In this document: positions 49,501-59,771 of the stretch, in pieces | How the letters are laid out: every line of letters starts with the position of its first letter | Numbering within the stretch: the stretch's first letter is position 1 | DNA from: Cliona cf. orientalis | Taxonomy: Eukaryota; Porifera; Demospongiae; Clionaida; Clionaidae | Direction: 5' to 3' | NCBI GenBank assembly: GCA_963930775.1 | Contig: OZ005690.1 | Location: 10,256,411 to 10,320,410 of the forward strand | Length of the DNA stretch: 64,000 bases | The notes under the pieces: generated by a model | Databases searched by the model: none | What the model saw: only the letters and a program-made list of their open reading frames with translations | What the model was told of the DNA's origin: nothing | Program-made: the position numbers and the translations under genes

Positions 49501-52247
49501 ACTAGTGCTACAAATCGTGCATTTTCTGTTCAGCATGCCTGTGGTTTATCGACCACACCCACTCTTTTAGTATGCGGATGCGATTGCGCATGCTCAAGCA
49601 CTATGTTGGAAAGGGTCGTCATATCATGAAACAGCTACATGTATGCCTCAAGAGTGTTGCAATACTACGCTATAGTGGCTACAGAGCGCGCGGGGTATGT
49701 GCTCTACAGAGCTCTAGTTTTCGCGGTGTGCTAATTTTCATTATTTTCGTGGTCGATTTAGCAGTCACAACCACCAACAAAATTTAATGTCTGCAGTGAT
49801 AATATTATTATACATGCGGGGAGTGGATAGATGATGGGCGTGGCCAAACCCATCGTGGCAGCACAGCTAACTCAGGGGCTGATCCAGGGGGGGGGGGTGG
49901 ATAGGGTGGCTAGCCACCCCCTTCACCAGTTCTTTTATGCAACGTAGTATCGGAGACATCCACCATTATCAATCAGCCACCCCCCTTGCACCAGCATAGT
50001 TAACTATGGGTAGCCACCCTATCACCCACCTTCCGTGCAAAATTTCTGGATCAGCACCTGCAACTGTTCGCATTTGCAGTGTTTGCAAGCAATAGTAGCC
50101 ACTGATGGCGTACTCAACACCAATATTCTTCTATCTCATGCTATTTGCCCAAGTCTCTGCAGATGTGGCTTCGTGATAAGGAAAATCGCAAGCGAGATCG
50201 AGTGCATGTATCAATTACATTATCGTGTGTGCATTACCACACCCCTGGACTGGGTTGCTGTCATAAGATTAAAAATCATGAAAAGATTAATTCAGAGGGC
50301 CTTCTCTGACTTTCCACGAACATTAGCACCCCCACAAATTACACGTCGTATGGTATTATGACATCAAGAACAACATGTAGCTGGTATAACATTATAATAA
50401 TTTATCAATCTATCACTACTGTAACAATGTCCATTAGGCAAGGTCACTATAATTGCATAGGCTCAAAATTTAATGAGTGTTTGTTATTTGGAATAGTAGT
50501 AAGGTGTCTGCTGGTTTGAAAGCATTGAAATCTATGAAGTTACGATCCAGACCTTCAGAATTATCCATTATAATACAGTTGTTGTAGCAAGTACATACAC
50601 TACTATCAAGGCTATTGTCCCAGTTGTACACTACATACTATAGACACTACTATCAAGGCTATTGTGCACGCACAATGTCAAATAAAATGTCACGTAGTAC
50701 TCTAGGTCAAGTTCAAATAACAAAACACAGTGTTCAAAACAAAGGTATAATTAAATTTTAAAATAGGGACTTACCCAGCGGCATCAGTTAGCAAGATCAA
50801 AGCAAAAAAAACTACTGTATACTATACATACACTACATAATAATTCATAGTACTATCAAGGGTATTACATATACATATTATACCATGTTGTATAGCTTCT
50901 ACTCTAGGCCAAGTTTAAGCAAAAAAATTAGTCACCATATTGATGAACAGGGACATCTCTAGGACATTAATTTTAGAATTGTCTATCATATATCACAGGT
51001 GTCCACTGTTGAGTGGCAACTGCAAAGCAGAGTTCCGCTATACACTACATACTATTATAGCAAGTACATATGCTACTATCAAGGGTATTGCACACATACA
51101 ATGTCATGTAGTACTCTAGGTCAAATTCAAACATAAACATAGTATTGAAACAAACTGGAGCTGATCCAGCTAGGTGGGAGAAAATGGTATGCTTCAGCTA
51201 GTGCTTGCATGTATGTATGGTATATATTTTATAGTATAACTAGTACTACTATAGATGGCCCATATGCATGCACACAATTAAATTTAATATTAATGCTAGC
51301 CAGCCACTGAGGCTGTGCACCTACACATGTATACTGAACTTCAAATTTTTCTCATGGAATGCTGAAAATATGGAAAGGTCTGAGCATGAGGCTATATTAG
51401 CTACATTGTACATGCACTAGTATGGTTTTTTTTTTAATGCAAGAATGGACAAAAATAGCAACAATATGCTAATAAATGGTATGTACATCCTTAGATAAGA
51501 AATTATAATAATAATAGTTATGAGTGATAATTAACTACTGGGTAATAGTTCTGACAGTCATCATTTCCCCACCAACCCCTCACAATTTCAATAATTTATT
51601 CATTCTTTTGGAAATCTCACCTTCTTCACTGGACTCGCCACTGCTGCTAGAGTAAGCTGAAGCAAGCATCTTCAGAGATGAAGAAATGCTAGCATCTGAC
51701 TCACTAGGTTGTTCCCGAGTACCATACATTTTAAAATCAGTCTGATTATCACATTCTCCTTTTGACTGTATGAAATATGAAGAGGTCTCTACTGGTATTG
51801 ATGTACTGGATGCTGCTGGCTCAGTGTTGGTGCTCGATATTGATGTGGATGCATAGATAGGGTTGCCAGGCTTAGGTGCCTTAGTTCCAACTTTGTGATG
51901 ACCTTTAAGGGAGGGAGGAAGGAGAGAGAATAAGGAAAGAGAATTAAGGGGAGGGGGGAAGAGCGAGACAGAGAAAGGAGAAAGAGAGAGAGAGAGAGTC
52001 ACTCTACAAGGCTTGCATGATCCTTCCACTCTCTTTATTATCTAGCTATACCATGCCTCCTTCTTTTTCTCTGGGTAGTTGACCTCTGACCCTCCACTTG
52101 ACTAGCACCCCCTCCAATGCCCTCCAAGCTAGTCCTTGCCTCTTGCGATAGAAGAGCACCATAAACCTTTCCTTCATCATCGCCATAGATCTCCCTGGCT
52201 TGTCTTAGCTGTGAAGGAGCCACCTCTCCAGTGGCAAGCTTATAGCC
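45278..52247 (-). CDS. Gene C: CCHC zinc knuckle plus UBP-type zinc finger protein, 11 exons, 5' end not found
   Basis: Exons in transcript order: 52247-52052, 51902-51621, 49167-49085, 48885-48788, 48510-48387, 47430-47245, 46925-46804, 46749-46656, 46465-46353, 45706-45647, 45386-45278. They sum to 1467 nt (488 codons plus stop); every junction is GT/AG on the minus strand and phase-matched. The N-terminal half is low complexity: Ser-rich, basic (QRKRRR), then acidic (SESDDDPTD). Residues ~262-323 hold a CCHC knuckle (CWKCSKVGHLPKDC); ~324-432 a UBP-type finger (CAEC, CCLEC, then H..H and CCKATC). A Cys/His-rich tail (CCEDHFDWH) follows. CCHC knuckles bind RNA or single-stranded DNA; UBP fingers often bind ubiquitin C-termini. 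There is no USP protease domain. I do not recognise the family. The first exon with ATG must lie above 52247. Confidence 0.75.
46353..47430 (-). CDS. Gene C exons 6-9: CCHC knuckle and UBP-type finger
   Basis: These four exons carry the recognisable domains. The 186-nt exon 47430-47245 ends with a CX2CX4HX4C knuckle and a basic stretch. Exons 46925-46804, 46749-46656 and 46465-46353 join in phases 2 and 0 to give a finger with CxxC, CLECG, YC, repeated His and a final CCxxxC. The CT- and GA-rich microsatellites at 46511-46650 and 47190-47230 lie in the introns between them. Confidence 0.8.
46511..46650. repeat. CT-rich microsatellite in gene C intron
   Basis: About 140 bp of (CT)n and (CCCT)n; frames read from it are low complexity only. 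Confidence 0.8.
47872..48285 (-). repeat. ~410-bp dispersed repeat, copy 1 (gene C intron)
   Basis: Runs from AGAGCTCTGTAGAGCACATA to TTGCACATGCGCACAAGGTAA and shares CTAGTAAGCCTTTTTGAGAA, ACCGATATCTACCGATTGGT and GACAGACAAACCGATTGC with the copies at 49326-49722 (opposite strand) and 52431-53670. Confidence 0.65.
48548..48713. mobile_element. TACCGTAAATCGCG-type MITE in a gene C intron
   Basis: Third copy: begins TACCGTAAATTGC, ends GCGATTTATGGTA. It lies about 40 bp upstream of the 48510 acceptor of gene C. Confidence 0.6.
49326..49722 (+). repeat. ~400-bp dispersed repeat, copy 2 (inverted, gene C intron)
   Basis: Reverse-complement match to 47872-48285, starting ATTACCCCGCGCGCATGCGC and ending with TGCTCTACAGAGCTCTAG. 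Confidence 0.65.
49873..50060. mobile_element. 188-bp MITE in a gene C intron
   Basis: Ends CAGGGGCTGATCCAG and CTGGATCAGCACCTG are inverse, with a G run next to the left end. Confidence 0.6.
50590..51140. repeat. Three diverged tandem units in a gene C intron
   Basis: ACTACTATCAAGG(G/C)TATTG, then GTAGTACTCTAGGTCAA(G/A)TTCAAA, recur at about 50590-50740, 50820-50930 and 51040-51140. Confidence 0.5.
51621..52247 (-). CDS. Gene C exons 1-2 as found: Ser-rich and basic N-terminal part
   Basis: Exon 52247-52052 (phase 0 in, 1 out) encodes 65 residues ending in a basic QRKRRR stretch. Exon 51902-51621 (phase 1-1) encodes a Ser/Thr-rich region ending SSSSGESSEEG. Neither resembles a known domain. 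Frame closure with the downstream exons is the main support. The start codon was not found; the region above is repeat-filled. Confidence 0.6.
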
Positions 52248-52430
52248 CTACATAGCAGAGAGTACATTGCCACAGGTTCAATGATCATCAACCAATTGAA
52301 ATGGATATAGTATCAAGAGCAGTAGGCGAACTTGTCCCTAATATTGTCATGTCATGATAGCTAGATATCCCTTCAGGTTTACTAGGCTACAGCTACCATT
52401 GCAGATGTAGTCGTACTGGATGCACAATAA

Positions 52431-53670
52431 TAATAAGAGCTCTGTAGAGCACATATACCCCGCACACTCTGCAGCCTGTGGTAGTGTAGTACTGCAACAC
52501 TCTGCGGCAGAGCTGTTTTATGACCTGACGACCCTTTCCAACACTGAGCTAAAAGAGTCAGGGGCGGCTGAGGGTAGGTCAGTTTGGGGGGGCAGTCAGG
52601 CACCCACAAGTTTTATAACAAATGTCATGTTTAGTACAGTTCAATAAACAGAGCTTGTAGCTAGCTAGTTAGGTCCACCTTCATGGCTATTACATACTAA
52701 ATTAATAATATTTAGAATTTTGGTTCAACGAACTTGAATTGATTATAGTAGGTGAGTTGCTAGAAATACAGTGTACATGCATCAGAATAATAATGTAGGT
52801 CTAACTCTAGCCATCCAGTTTGGGGGAGCAAGGCCCACTGATCTTAACTTTGAGGGGGCGATTGCTCCCCCTGCCCCCCCTGTTCCGCCTCCCCTGAGAG
52901 TGGGTGTGATCCATAAACCACAGGTGTATTGAACAGAAAATGCACGATTTGTAGCACTAGTAAGCCTTTTTGAGAAATTTGAAGCCTGTACAAACCAATT
53001 TTTCATCGATATCTACCGATTGGTTGTGCTTTAATATACAGCACGCACAGATGCCTAGAACTCGTGATCTGGCGATTTTCGTGCCGACGACGATGACGAC
53101 AACAACAACGACAGACAGACAAACTATAGACAGTAGAGAAGGGGGAAAGGGACTGGAAACGTCCATATATTATATATAGGAAAAGTGTGGCACATGTTCA
53201 GTTTGGTTCAATTCTGTTGTATAGGGATATTTAATACATTCTTTTGTAGTTTTTATGAGTTACTTATGGCTTTTTTCTGGCCAAAACTCTCCATAGAACA
53301 TTCAGTAACACAAGGATAATGTAATGGCAAGATATTTGGGGGTTGTATCGGTTGTGTTTATTTTCACCATAAGCCATAAAGCCACAACCTTATATTATTT
53401 CAATATGTTTTTCTATATAAAAATTTATTCGTAGTTTTTTACGAAAAATTTTAGTAATTAATCTATATAGCTAGCATTAATGGCCGGTATAATCCGAATT
53501 GTGACATAGAATGTAATATGGTGCACTTTTCTAAAACCCATATATGAAGTATTAGGTGGTCATGCTCAACCAAACTGAACATCGTCCACCCGTTTCCAGT
53601 CCATCTTCCCTTCTCTATTGTCTATGGACAAACCAATTGCTTTACCGCTTGTGCATGCGCGCGGGGTAAT
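52431..53670 (-). repeat. ~410-bp dispersed repeat, copy 3, split by insertions
   Basis: Same order of motifs as copy 1, but interrupted at about 52551-52900 by unrelated sequence and at 53125-53626 by an inverted-repeat element. Confidence 0.6.
53125..53626. mobile_element. 502-bp inverted-repeat element nested in a repeat
   Basis: Ends TATAGACAGTAGAGAAGG... and ...TCTCTATTGTCTATG are inverse over ~36 bp. Subterminal ATGTTCAGTTTGGTT also recurs inverted. The target GACAAAC is duplicated (53118-53124, 53627-53633); the intact repeat copy at 48236 has it once. Confidence 0.8.
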
Positions 53671-53768
53671 AATAATATTATTATGCATGATGATGATGAG
53701 TATTGTATTCTCAGAATGCAATAGTGCAACAGGTACACTTGTATCTTACTTGTTGTGGCTTTGTTATA

Positions 53769-54168
53769 GTGACCTGCTCTGAGAAAAGGGACCACTTGGG
53801 ATAAAATTTCATTTTACAATAATAGCTAAAATGTGGGGAAAATAAATATTTATCATTAATTTTTTCTGTATTTTAGTCTACCAGAAAATGTAGAGTTTTA
53901 GTTTCATACTGATATATGCTATATTTATGTAGTTGCTATATGTAAACTATCGTAATGGGTGCAAACAATTGCTCGGACACATACAACTTAATACAAAATA
54001 TGTGCATTTTCCGAAAAACGAGTATATCTATAATAACTCCACTTATGATCTACATTTTTTTCATGAAACTTGCACCATTGGATTCAGCACACACAAAGCT
54101 ATCAATCCATGCTAAAAACTCAATTTTATGAAATATCCCGAGTGGTCCCTTTTCTCAGAGCAGGTTAC
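53769..54168. mobile_element. 400-bp element with ~34-bp inverted ends
   Basis: GTGACCTGCTCTGAGAAAAG at the left and its near-exact inverse at the right. It contains only short frames, which I reject as genes. Confidence 0.7.
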
Positions 54169-54579
54169 ATCATTATAATAACATAATTAGTGCCTACGTA
54201 ACAGTAGTATTGAGAAGAGTAGTTCATCGAGGAACATATACTTATTCAAGTATAGTTCACTTTTGTTAGTATAGCTAAAGAAGATGGTCTCTAAAAACTC
54301 TTCCTATTTCATTTAAACATTCTATTAATAGGATTACATGCCATTGCTAGCCAAAGGTTATTCACGAATACCCTCTCAGTTAGAAAAATACACATTGTTA
54401 TAGTTAAATCTCCATTCGTTCATTTCAAAATCTATAGTCTGCTGAACATGCCATTTGTAGCATATAATTATGGGGGCATTGGCCTATAAACAGTTCCTTT
54501 CCAAAAGCTTGGAGGTAAACCGGTTGAGGGGAGCTAGGGGCTTACTTTCGGGAGAATACACAAATCAGAGAAGGCAGGT

Positions 54580-54587
54580 TATAAAAG
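54580..54587 (+). promoter_or_regulatory. TATA box of gene D1
   Basis: TATAAAAG, about 98 bp upstream of the D1 start codon; gene D2 and the Tyr/Arg-rich gene have a similar box at a similar distance. Confidence 0.55.
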
Positions 54588-54677
54588 TAGCTATAGGTTT
54601 TCTTGAGGAACTTGCGGCAATCAAATTTTAATAAGCTATACTCATGCAGTGAACTGCTACATCAGATTGTGAATTCA

Positions 54678-55383
54678 ATGATTATGTTTGGAATAGCTCT
54701 TTGTATATCTGTAGCTGCAACAGCTATTACTGCAGCCAATGCTCAGTCCTGTACTGCCTGTAACTGCAGGCTTAACAACATCCAACTTCTAGATCAACTT
54801 GTGGAGGCAAAAGTGAATCATATTCTGGCCAATGAACCAAGTGAGTTATAATTACATGATAGCTACATTTCAACTTATCCTTGTTGCAGTTGTTGCAGTT
54901 CTGCAACTATTGCACATACAAATGACTGTAAACAGACATTTGAGGCTGCTTACAAAAAATGATACAACCCTACAAACTAGTGAAGCTACTGAACTAGCTA
55001 CTGTCTCTCTCTCAAACCCCTCTCAAGCTGTGACATCATCAAATAACCTTCTAGCATATCGACCACAATTTGCAGACGACCATAACAGTAACTTAGCTGG
55101 TGTTTTCATTAACATGGAAGGTGTGTTTCCATGCCTTCAATCACTCTCTAACTACCATCCAATATGCCAAGTCTTCTCAGAAGAGGAGGATGGTTTCAGA
55201 GGTGGTAGAGCTTTGATTGGTGCTGGTGATATCGGTAACAACTTTCGTGTATTCAGTTCTACCAGTCGAATTTCAACCTATGGAGTAGCAATACAAGAGT
55301 GTCCTGAATTTAATACCACCTGCTTTCCATTGTATCATGAATTTGCAGTTGCCTGCTATCTACCACGAACAACCTGCTCGTAA
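54678..55383 (+). CDS. Gene D1: secreted protein of unknown family, two exons, 215 aa
   Basis: Exon 1 54678-54840, exon 2 54899-55383, separated by a 58-nt intron. Exon 2 could also start at 54890, since a tandem acceptor nine bases apart would add three residues. The first ~20 residues are a signal peptide (MIMFGIALCISVAATAITA), followed by a CTACNC cluster and a predicted helical segment (IQLLDQLVEAKV). The C-terminal ~110 residues are conserved in D2: GVFINMEGVFPCLQSLS, then GFRGGRALIGAGD and a Cys-spaced end. The start at 54678 is preferred to 54603 because the TATA box at 54580 places transcription start near 54610. No known family recognised. Confidence 0.75.
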
Positions 55384-56573
55384 AAGAAATTGATCTCCAC
55401 ATAAATTGATTCACTTTTGGACAAACAATACCATAGCTAGCTATAGTGCTATTATAGCTTTGCATATAGGTAATCATAGTGTGTTATGTTTAGCCTCCGA
55501 GTGTGACATAATAACGTTATTAAAATAATATTATAATAATTGTGTTTGTTGTAATCCAAGTTGTTACAAGGGCTCAGTTGAAATTCCAATAATAGCTATT
55601 CCACTCATGAATGAACTATGTAGAAGTCACAATAATATTGTTGTATTCTCTTTGACATTTCTAATTATTCAATATCTAGCAGAATGTGCATACAGCTTGA
55701 ATCTAGCTAAGTTCATACCAAATTCATGCCAAACTTGATTCAGGAAAGTATTAGCATAAATAATAGCACCATAAAGTAGCGCATGCGCTTATCACTCTCA
55801 GTGGTAAGGAAACATGCACCTATTAGACGATGTGTACTTAATAGAGAGTGAAGTTTTGGCCCCGCCCACTGCCAGCATGTTCGAGCGCTCAATCACAAAG
55901 CTATAGCAAGTTATGAACACAGTGATTCTTGGACTAAGCTCTGTATTAGTTCATGGGAGTATGATCGGAAGCCATCGCTGGAAGAAAATCGTGAAAAAAA
56001 GCAGACTTCTTTGAAGTCAAGGTCAAGCCTGAGTCCGAACCCGGAACATTGCAGTGTTGAGTACGTAGCCAACCTCGTGCAGCTGGCTATCCGAAAATAG
56101 GTTGGTAAATTAGTTCTAGCCATGCAGAGCATGCTTGATCGAACTGTGAATATTGGGCGCATGCACTTACTAGACAATACTTATAACAACAGGTGCTTAT
56201 TGGCAGACTTTATGGTAGCTATTGCTTGAGCTTCGCCAATCTTTTAGATGTTGTCAGTCACTGCTTCAATGTCATATAATAATATTATAGAAACCTCACA
56301 ATTAATATTGTCTAATCAAGTAGTGAACTGATATTGAAATTCACTGCTGATCCACACACTTCACTACCTGGTAGGAAATAGATGATAGCGAAGCTTACTA
56401 CTTATGTGCTTTAAAGACAGTTATACTGTCATGATACATATATGTATCATGACATACATTGTATACAATGTAAATAATCTATTTTTATAGTGGGTCCATG
56501 TATGCATATTCAGTGCTATAGTAGGTCTGACTTCGGCAAAATAGCATTATTAATAAAAATTTTTATGATCGAG
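55384..56573. other. No gene seen between D1 and the D2 promoter
   Basis: AT-rich; only unsupported short frames. Confidence 0.5.
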
Positions 56574-56736
56574 TGTATCACAAACCAATGGTCAACTTAG
56601 ATTTCCTTCTTCTGTAAATGCATCCAAGCATGGGATTCATACAAGATAATAATTATGCAGTAACAACACTTTTGATCTACTGTGTATATACATACAATTT
56701 AAGATATTGAGATTCTTGGTTGGGTAAATAGATACT

Positions 56737-56851
56737 GCAAGTATGCTCATTCTTGTTACACCAACACTGGTAGAATAGAATAATACTAAGAATACTATTA
56801 TTATTCATTCTATTATGCTCGTGTTGGTGTAACAAGAACGAGCGTACTTGC
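56737..56851. repeat. 115-bp hairpin upstream of gene D2
   Basis: GCAAGTATGCTCATTCTTGT...ACAAGAACGAGCGTACTTGC: near-perfect inverted arms of ~48 bp about 120 bp upstream of the D2 TATA box. Confidence 0.65.
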
Positions 56852-56967
56852 TATGCGGATTAGTATAATATTCAATTTTTTGATAGTTTAATACCTACAC
56901 TAGTACAAGTTTTTCATCCACATATACATTCAATTTATTGACATTCAATACCTATACTAGTACTTAG

Positions 56968-56976
56968 TATAAATAG
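56968..56976 (+). promoter_or_regulatory. TATA box of gene D2
   Basis: TATAAATAG, 68 bp upstream of the D2 start codon. Confidence 0.5.
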
Positions 56977-57035
56977 CGGGTGTTATCATTAACGTGCATA
57001 AACAAGCTATAAGCTTAAAGTAATTGTAAGAAACA

Positions 57036-57777
57036 ATGAATAAGTCTGGAATAGCTCTTTGTGCATTTGTAGCTGTAATAGCTATTACTGCAGTGGCAGC
57101 CAATACTCAGTCCTGTGCTACCTGCAACTGCCAGATTAACAATGTTCAACTTCTAGATCAACTTGTGGAAGCAAAGGTACGTGAATCGTATTCTGGCCAA
57201 CGAACCAAGTGAGTATCACGCAATTGTACATAAGGATAGATAATTAATATGTAAGCAATTTCTATAATTATACTTTATCATTAATGCTACAGTTTTGCAA
57301 CTCTTGCACATTCGGATGAATAATATGAGACAACTGAGGCTACTTGCACAAAATCACACAACCCTACAAACTAGTGATTCAGAAGCTCTAGCTGCTATCT
57401 CTCTCTCAAACCCCTCTCAAGCTGTGACACCATCAAATAACCTTCTAGCATATCGACCACGATTTGCGGACGTCCATAATAGCAACTTAGCTGATGTTTT
57501 CATTAACATGGAAGGTGTGTTCCCATGCCTTCAATCACTCTCTACTTACGTTCCAATATGTCAAGTCTTCTCTGATGAGGAGGATGGCTTCAGAGGTGGC
57601 AAAGCTTTGATTGGTGCTGGTGATGGTGGTAATCATTTTCGTGTATTCAGCACTACCAGTGATATTTTGACTTATGGGGTTGCCGTCCAAGATTGTCCCG
57701 AGTTTAATGCTACGTGTTTTCCAATACGCCTCAGCTTTAATATTGCCTGCTATCTACCAAGAGCAGTGTGCTCGTGA
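57036..57777 (+). CDS. Gene D2: paralogue of D1 with an altered exon 1 splice donor
   Basis: Exon 1 starts at ATG 57036 with a signal peptide (GIALCAFVAVIAITAVAA) and a CATCNC cluster. Exon 2 is 57293-57777, 485 nt like D1, highly similar to D1 throughout. A 4-bp insertion near 57177 shifts the frame of the ancestral donor (GTGAGT at 57209) and creates a strong GTACGT donor at 57177 that would also break the frame. Only the weaker donor GTGAAT at 57181 keeps frame, giving 209 residues. So D2 is either functional with a shifted donor, a new pseudogene, or affected by a sequence error. Confidence 0.6.
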
Positions 57778-57849
57778 CACTGAACAATGTACAATGACTG
57801 CTATTTTATGTACAAAAAACTTAGTATAATAGTATAATATATATATAGC

Positions 57850-58020
57850 TGGGGATAATTTTAGATTATCCTGAGCTGAATACCACACATTTTCCAACAC
57901 ACCACAGCTTTAATATTGCCTACTATCAGGGTATCTACTAAGAGCAGCCTGCCCATAACATAGAATAATGTACAATGATTGCTGTTTTGTATAGTATAAT
58001 AGTATATAGCTGGGGATATT
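57850..58020 (+). pseudogene. Degenerate tandem copy of the D2 3' end
   Basis: This stretch repeats the last ~90 bp of D2 coding sequence and ~70 bp of its 3' flank (57690-57850) with substitutions and small insertions, ending again in the AGCTGGGGAT motif. It is a local duplication, not an open frame. Confidence 0.6.
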
Positions 58021-59367
58021 TTTTTGTTTAATAATAATAATATTATTATTATGCTAAATGTTCAATGGGAGGGTGTGGTTTGAGTAGACCTTGTGCACAA
58101 TGACATCATAGTGTTAAAAAAAGAGGCCTACTACTGACTTCTCTAAGAATAGCAATCAATACAAGTGGGAGAGGGACGGGCATGCATCGATCATACCCTG
58201 CCGTGCAAGTATGCTACAAAGGCATAACATTTTAATAGAACTGTGCAAATAAGCATGAAGTTTTCATAGTTAAGATCTAATTTAAAAGGGGAGAGTGTCT
58301 ATAGAGTATAGATTGGGGGGGAGGGGGGGGCAAAGGAATGCTATCCCAGGAATATTTGAAATTTTGATTCAGAGCCTTGGAGTGCTTCTGAGACCTTCTG
58401 TCAGCAAGTTTGAAGCTTCCTTTTACCGTGTCACCAATGCAGTATACCATAGATCATGTAGACTACGTAACCTACATGATCTATGAGTAAACAGAAAGGT
58501 ATGAAAATGAGGAAATTTCAGCCCCTCCCCCCTTCCCCCACCCCATGCCCACACTCCGAGCGTGAGTGCATGTGCCGAAAACATATAGCCTAAGGGGTTT
58601 TTTTTGTATACTTAAGCTATACACATGCTACACTCAAGTCACGCCATTTAATATACAGCACCGTCACTGAACCTTGTGCAATATCCACATCTGACATGTG
58701 ACTGACCTGTAGATTCTTCAGCACATGTTTGATCTTAAAACTCTTTTCATCTATGCAAGAATTAATGTCGGTCTGATACTGATGCACATTCATACACTGC
58801 AAACTTACATACAGATTTGTGTTGCTTGGGCAGATTGGCCATCACGGTATAGGTCAAAGGTTAATCTTGGGTGAGACGACCCCTTACCGTTTTGACCATT
58901 ATATTCGTAGTAGGTAATGGTCGTCAAGAGGTTGCTGGCATCTCCCTGACTGCCATGACTGACGCTGCAGCACGCGCAGGGTAGCTATATGTGTATTCTG
59001 TAGAACTCTAGTTAAAATAATAATAATAATAGTGTTTCCGTGCCTTCAATTACTCCCGGATGATAATTAAATTTGTTGATAATGCTTTAATTTGAAGTGT
59101 TAGTGCTGCATCATATGTTTAGAACCTTCTAGAACTCTGAGCTGTATTCTATAACACTATAAAAAAAAAATAAATATTTAGTGTTCTCTACGTAGCTACC
59201 ATTTCGAATCTTTATAGATTGCTATGCTGGCGGGAGAAACTGACACTGTGACAGATTTTGAAAGTTATCTCAGTACTAAAGTTATTAAAATGTTAAGATC
59301 ATAGCTAATTGGGTTTAATCTCCCTCTCTCTCTATTTCTCTCTCTCTCTTATGATAGCTATCTATGG
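58021..59367. other. No gene seen; one small hairpin
   Basis: Contains CATAGATCATGTAG / CTACATGATCTATG (58448-58485), a G-rich run near 58315 and low-complexity tracts. Confidence 0.5.
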
Positions 59368-59494
59368 GAAAAGTGAGGAGAAGGTCCTAGAAAGAAGTGC
59401 TTCTGAAAAAGGTTACACTCGTGCAGAAGATGTTACTGAAGAAGACCATGTGTCAGAAGAATTACTAGCCAAGTTGGATGAGTTTCTCCACTAA
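59368..59494 (+). CDS. Possible terminal exon of an unidentified gene
   Basis: A pyrimidine tract with CT repeats and ATGATAG is followed by an open 127-nt stretch ending in TAA: an acidic peptide with SEEKVLERSASEKGY and SEELLAKLDEFLH. It is not joined to D2, which has its own stop. A degenerate version lies directly after the signal-peptide fragment at 63659, so it may be the last exon of a D-like family member whose other exons I could not find. Confidence 0.35.
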
Positions 59495-59771
59495 CAATAG
59501 AAAACACAATAATTATTATTAGTGCCAGCTGAAAATTCCATTGTATTGTTAGCTATAATGATCGCTGCATCTACCAATAATGATGATTTTGTTTTTGTGA
59601 TGATGAATTAGACATTTATAGGAAATAATATGGTTAAAGAACTCATACATGCATGCATGTGTACACATGTACAAGCCTATACAACTAAACTAACTAGAGC
59701 CTATAGAAATCGTTCTGTGCAATCTAGTTCACACTGTTCCAGTTTCAGATTCTGCAGCACTGTCCGGCCTA

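Larger units (their letters stand above)
56574..57000. repeat. D2 promoter region duplicated at 62777-63130
   Basis: TTAGATTTCCTTCTTCTGTA and AACACTTTTGATCTACTGTG occur in the same order in both places; the second copy precedes the broken D-family copy at 63659. Confidence 0.65.

Noticed and set aside
50035-50361. 108-codon frame in a gene C intron
   Set aside because: Begins inside the end of a 188-bp MITE, has no splice partners and no recognisable motif.
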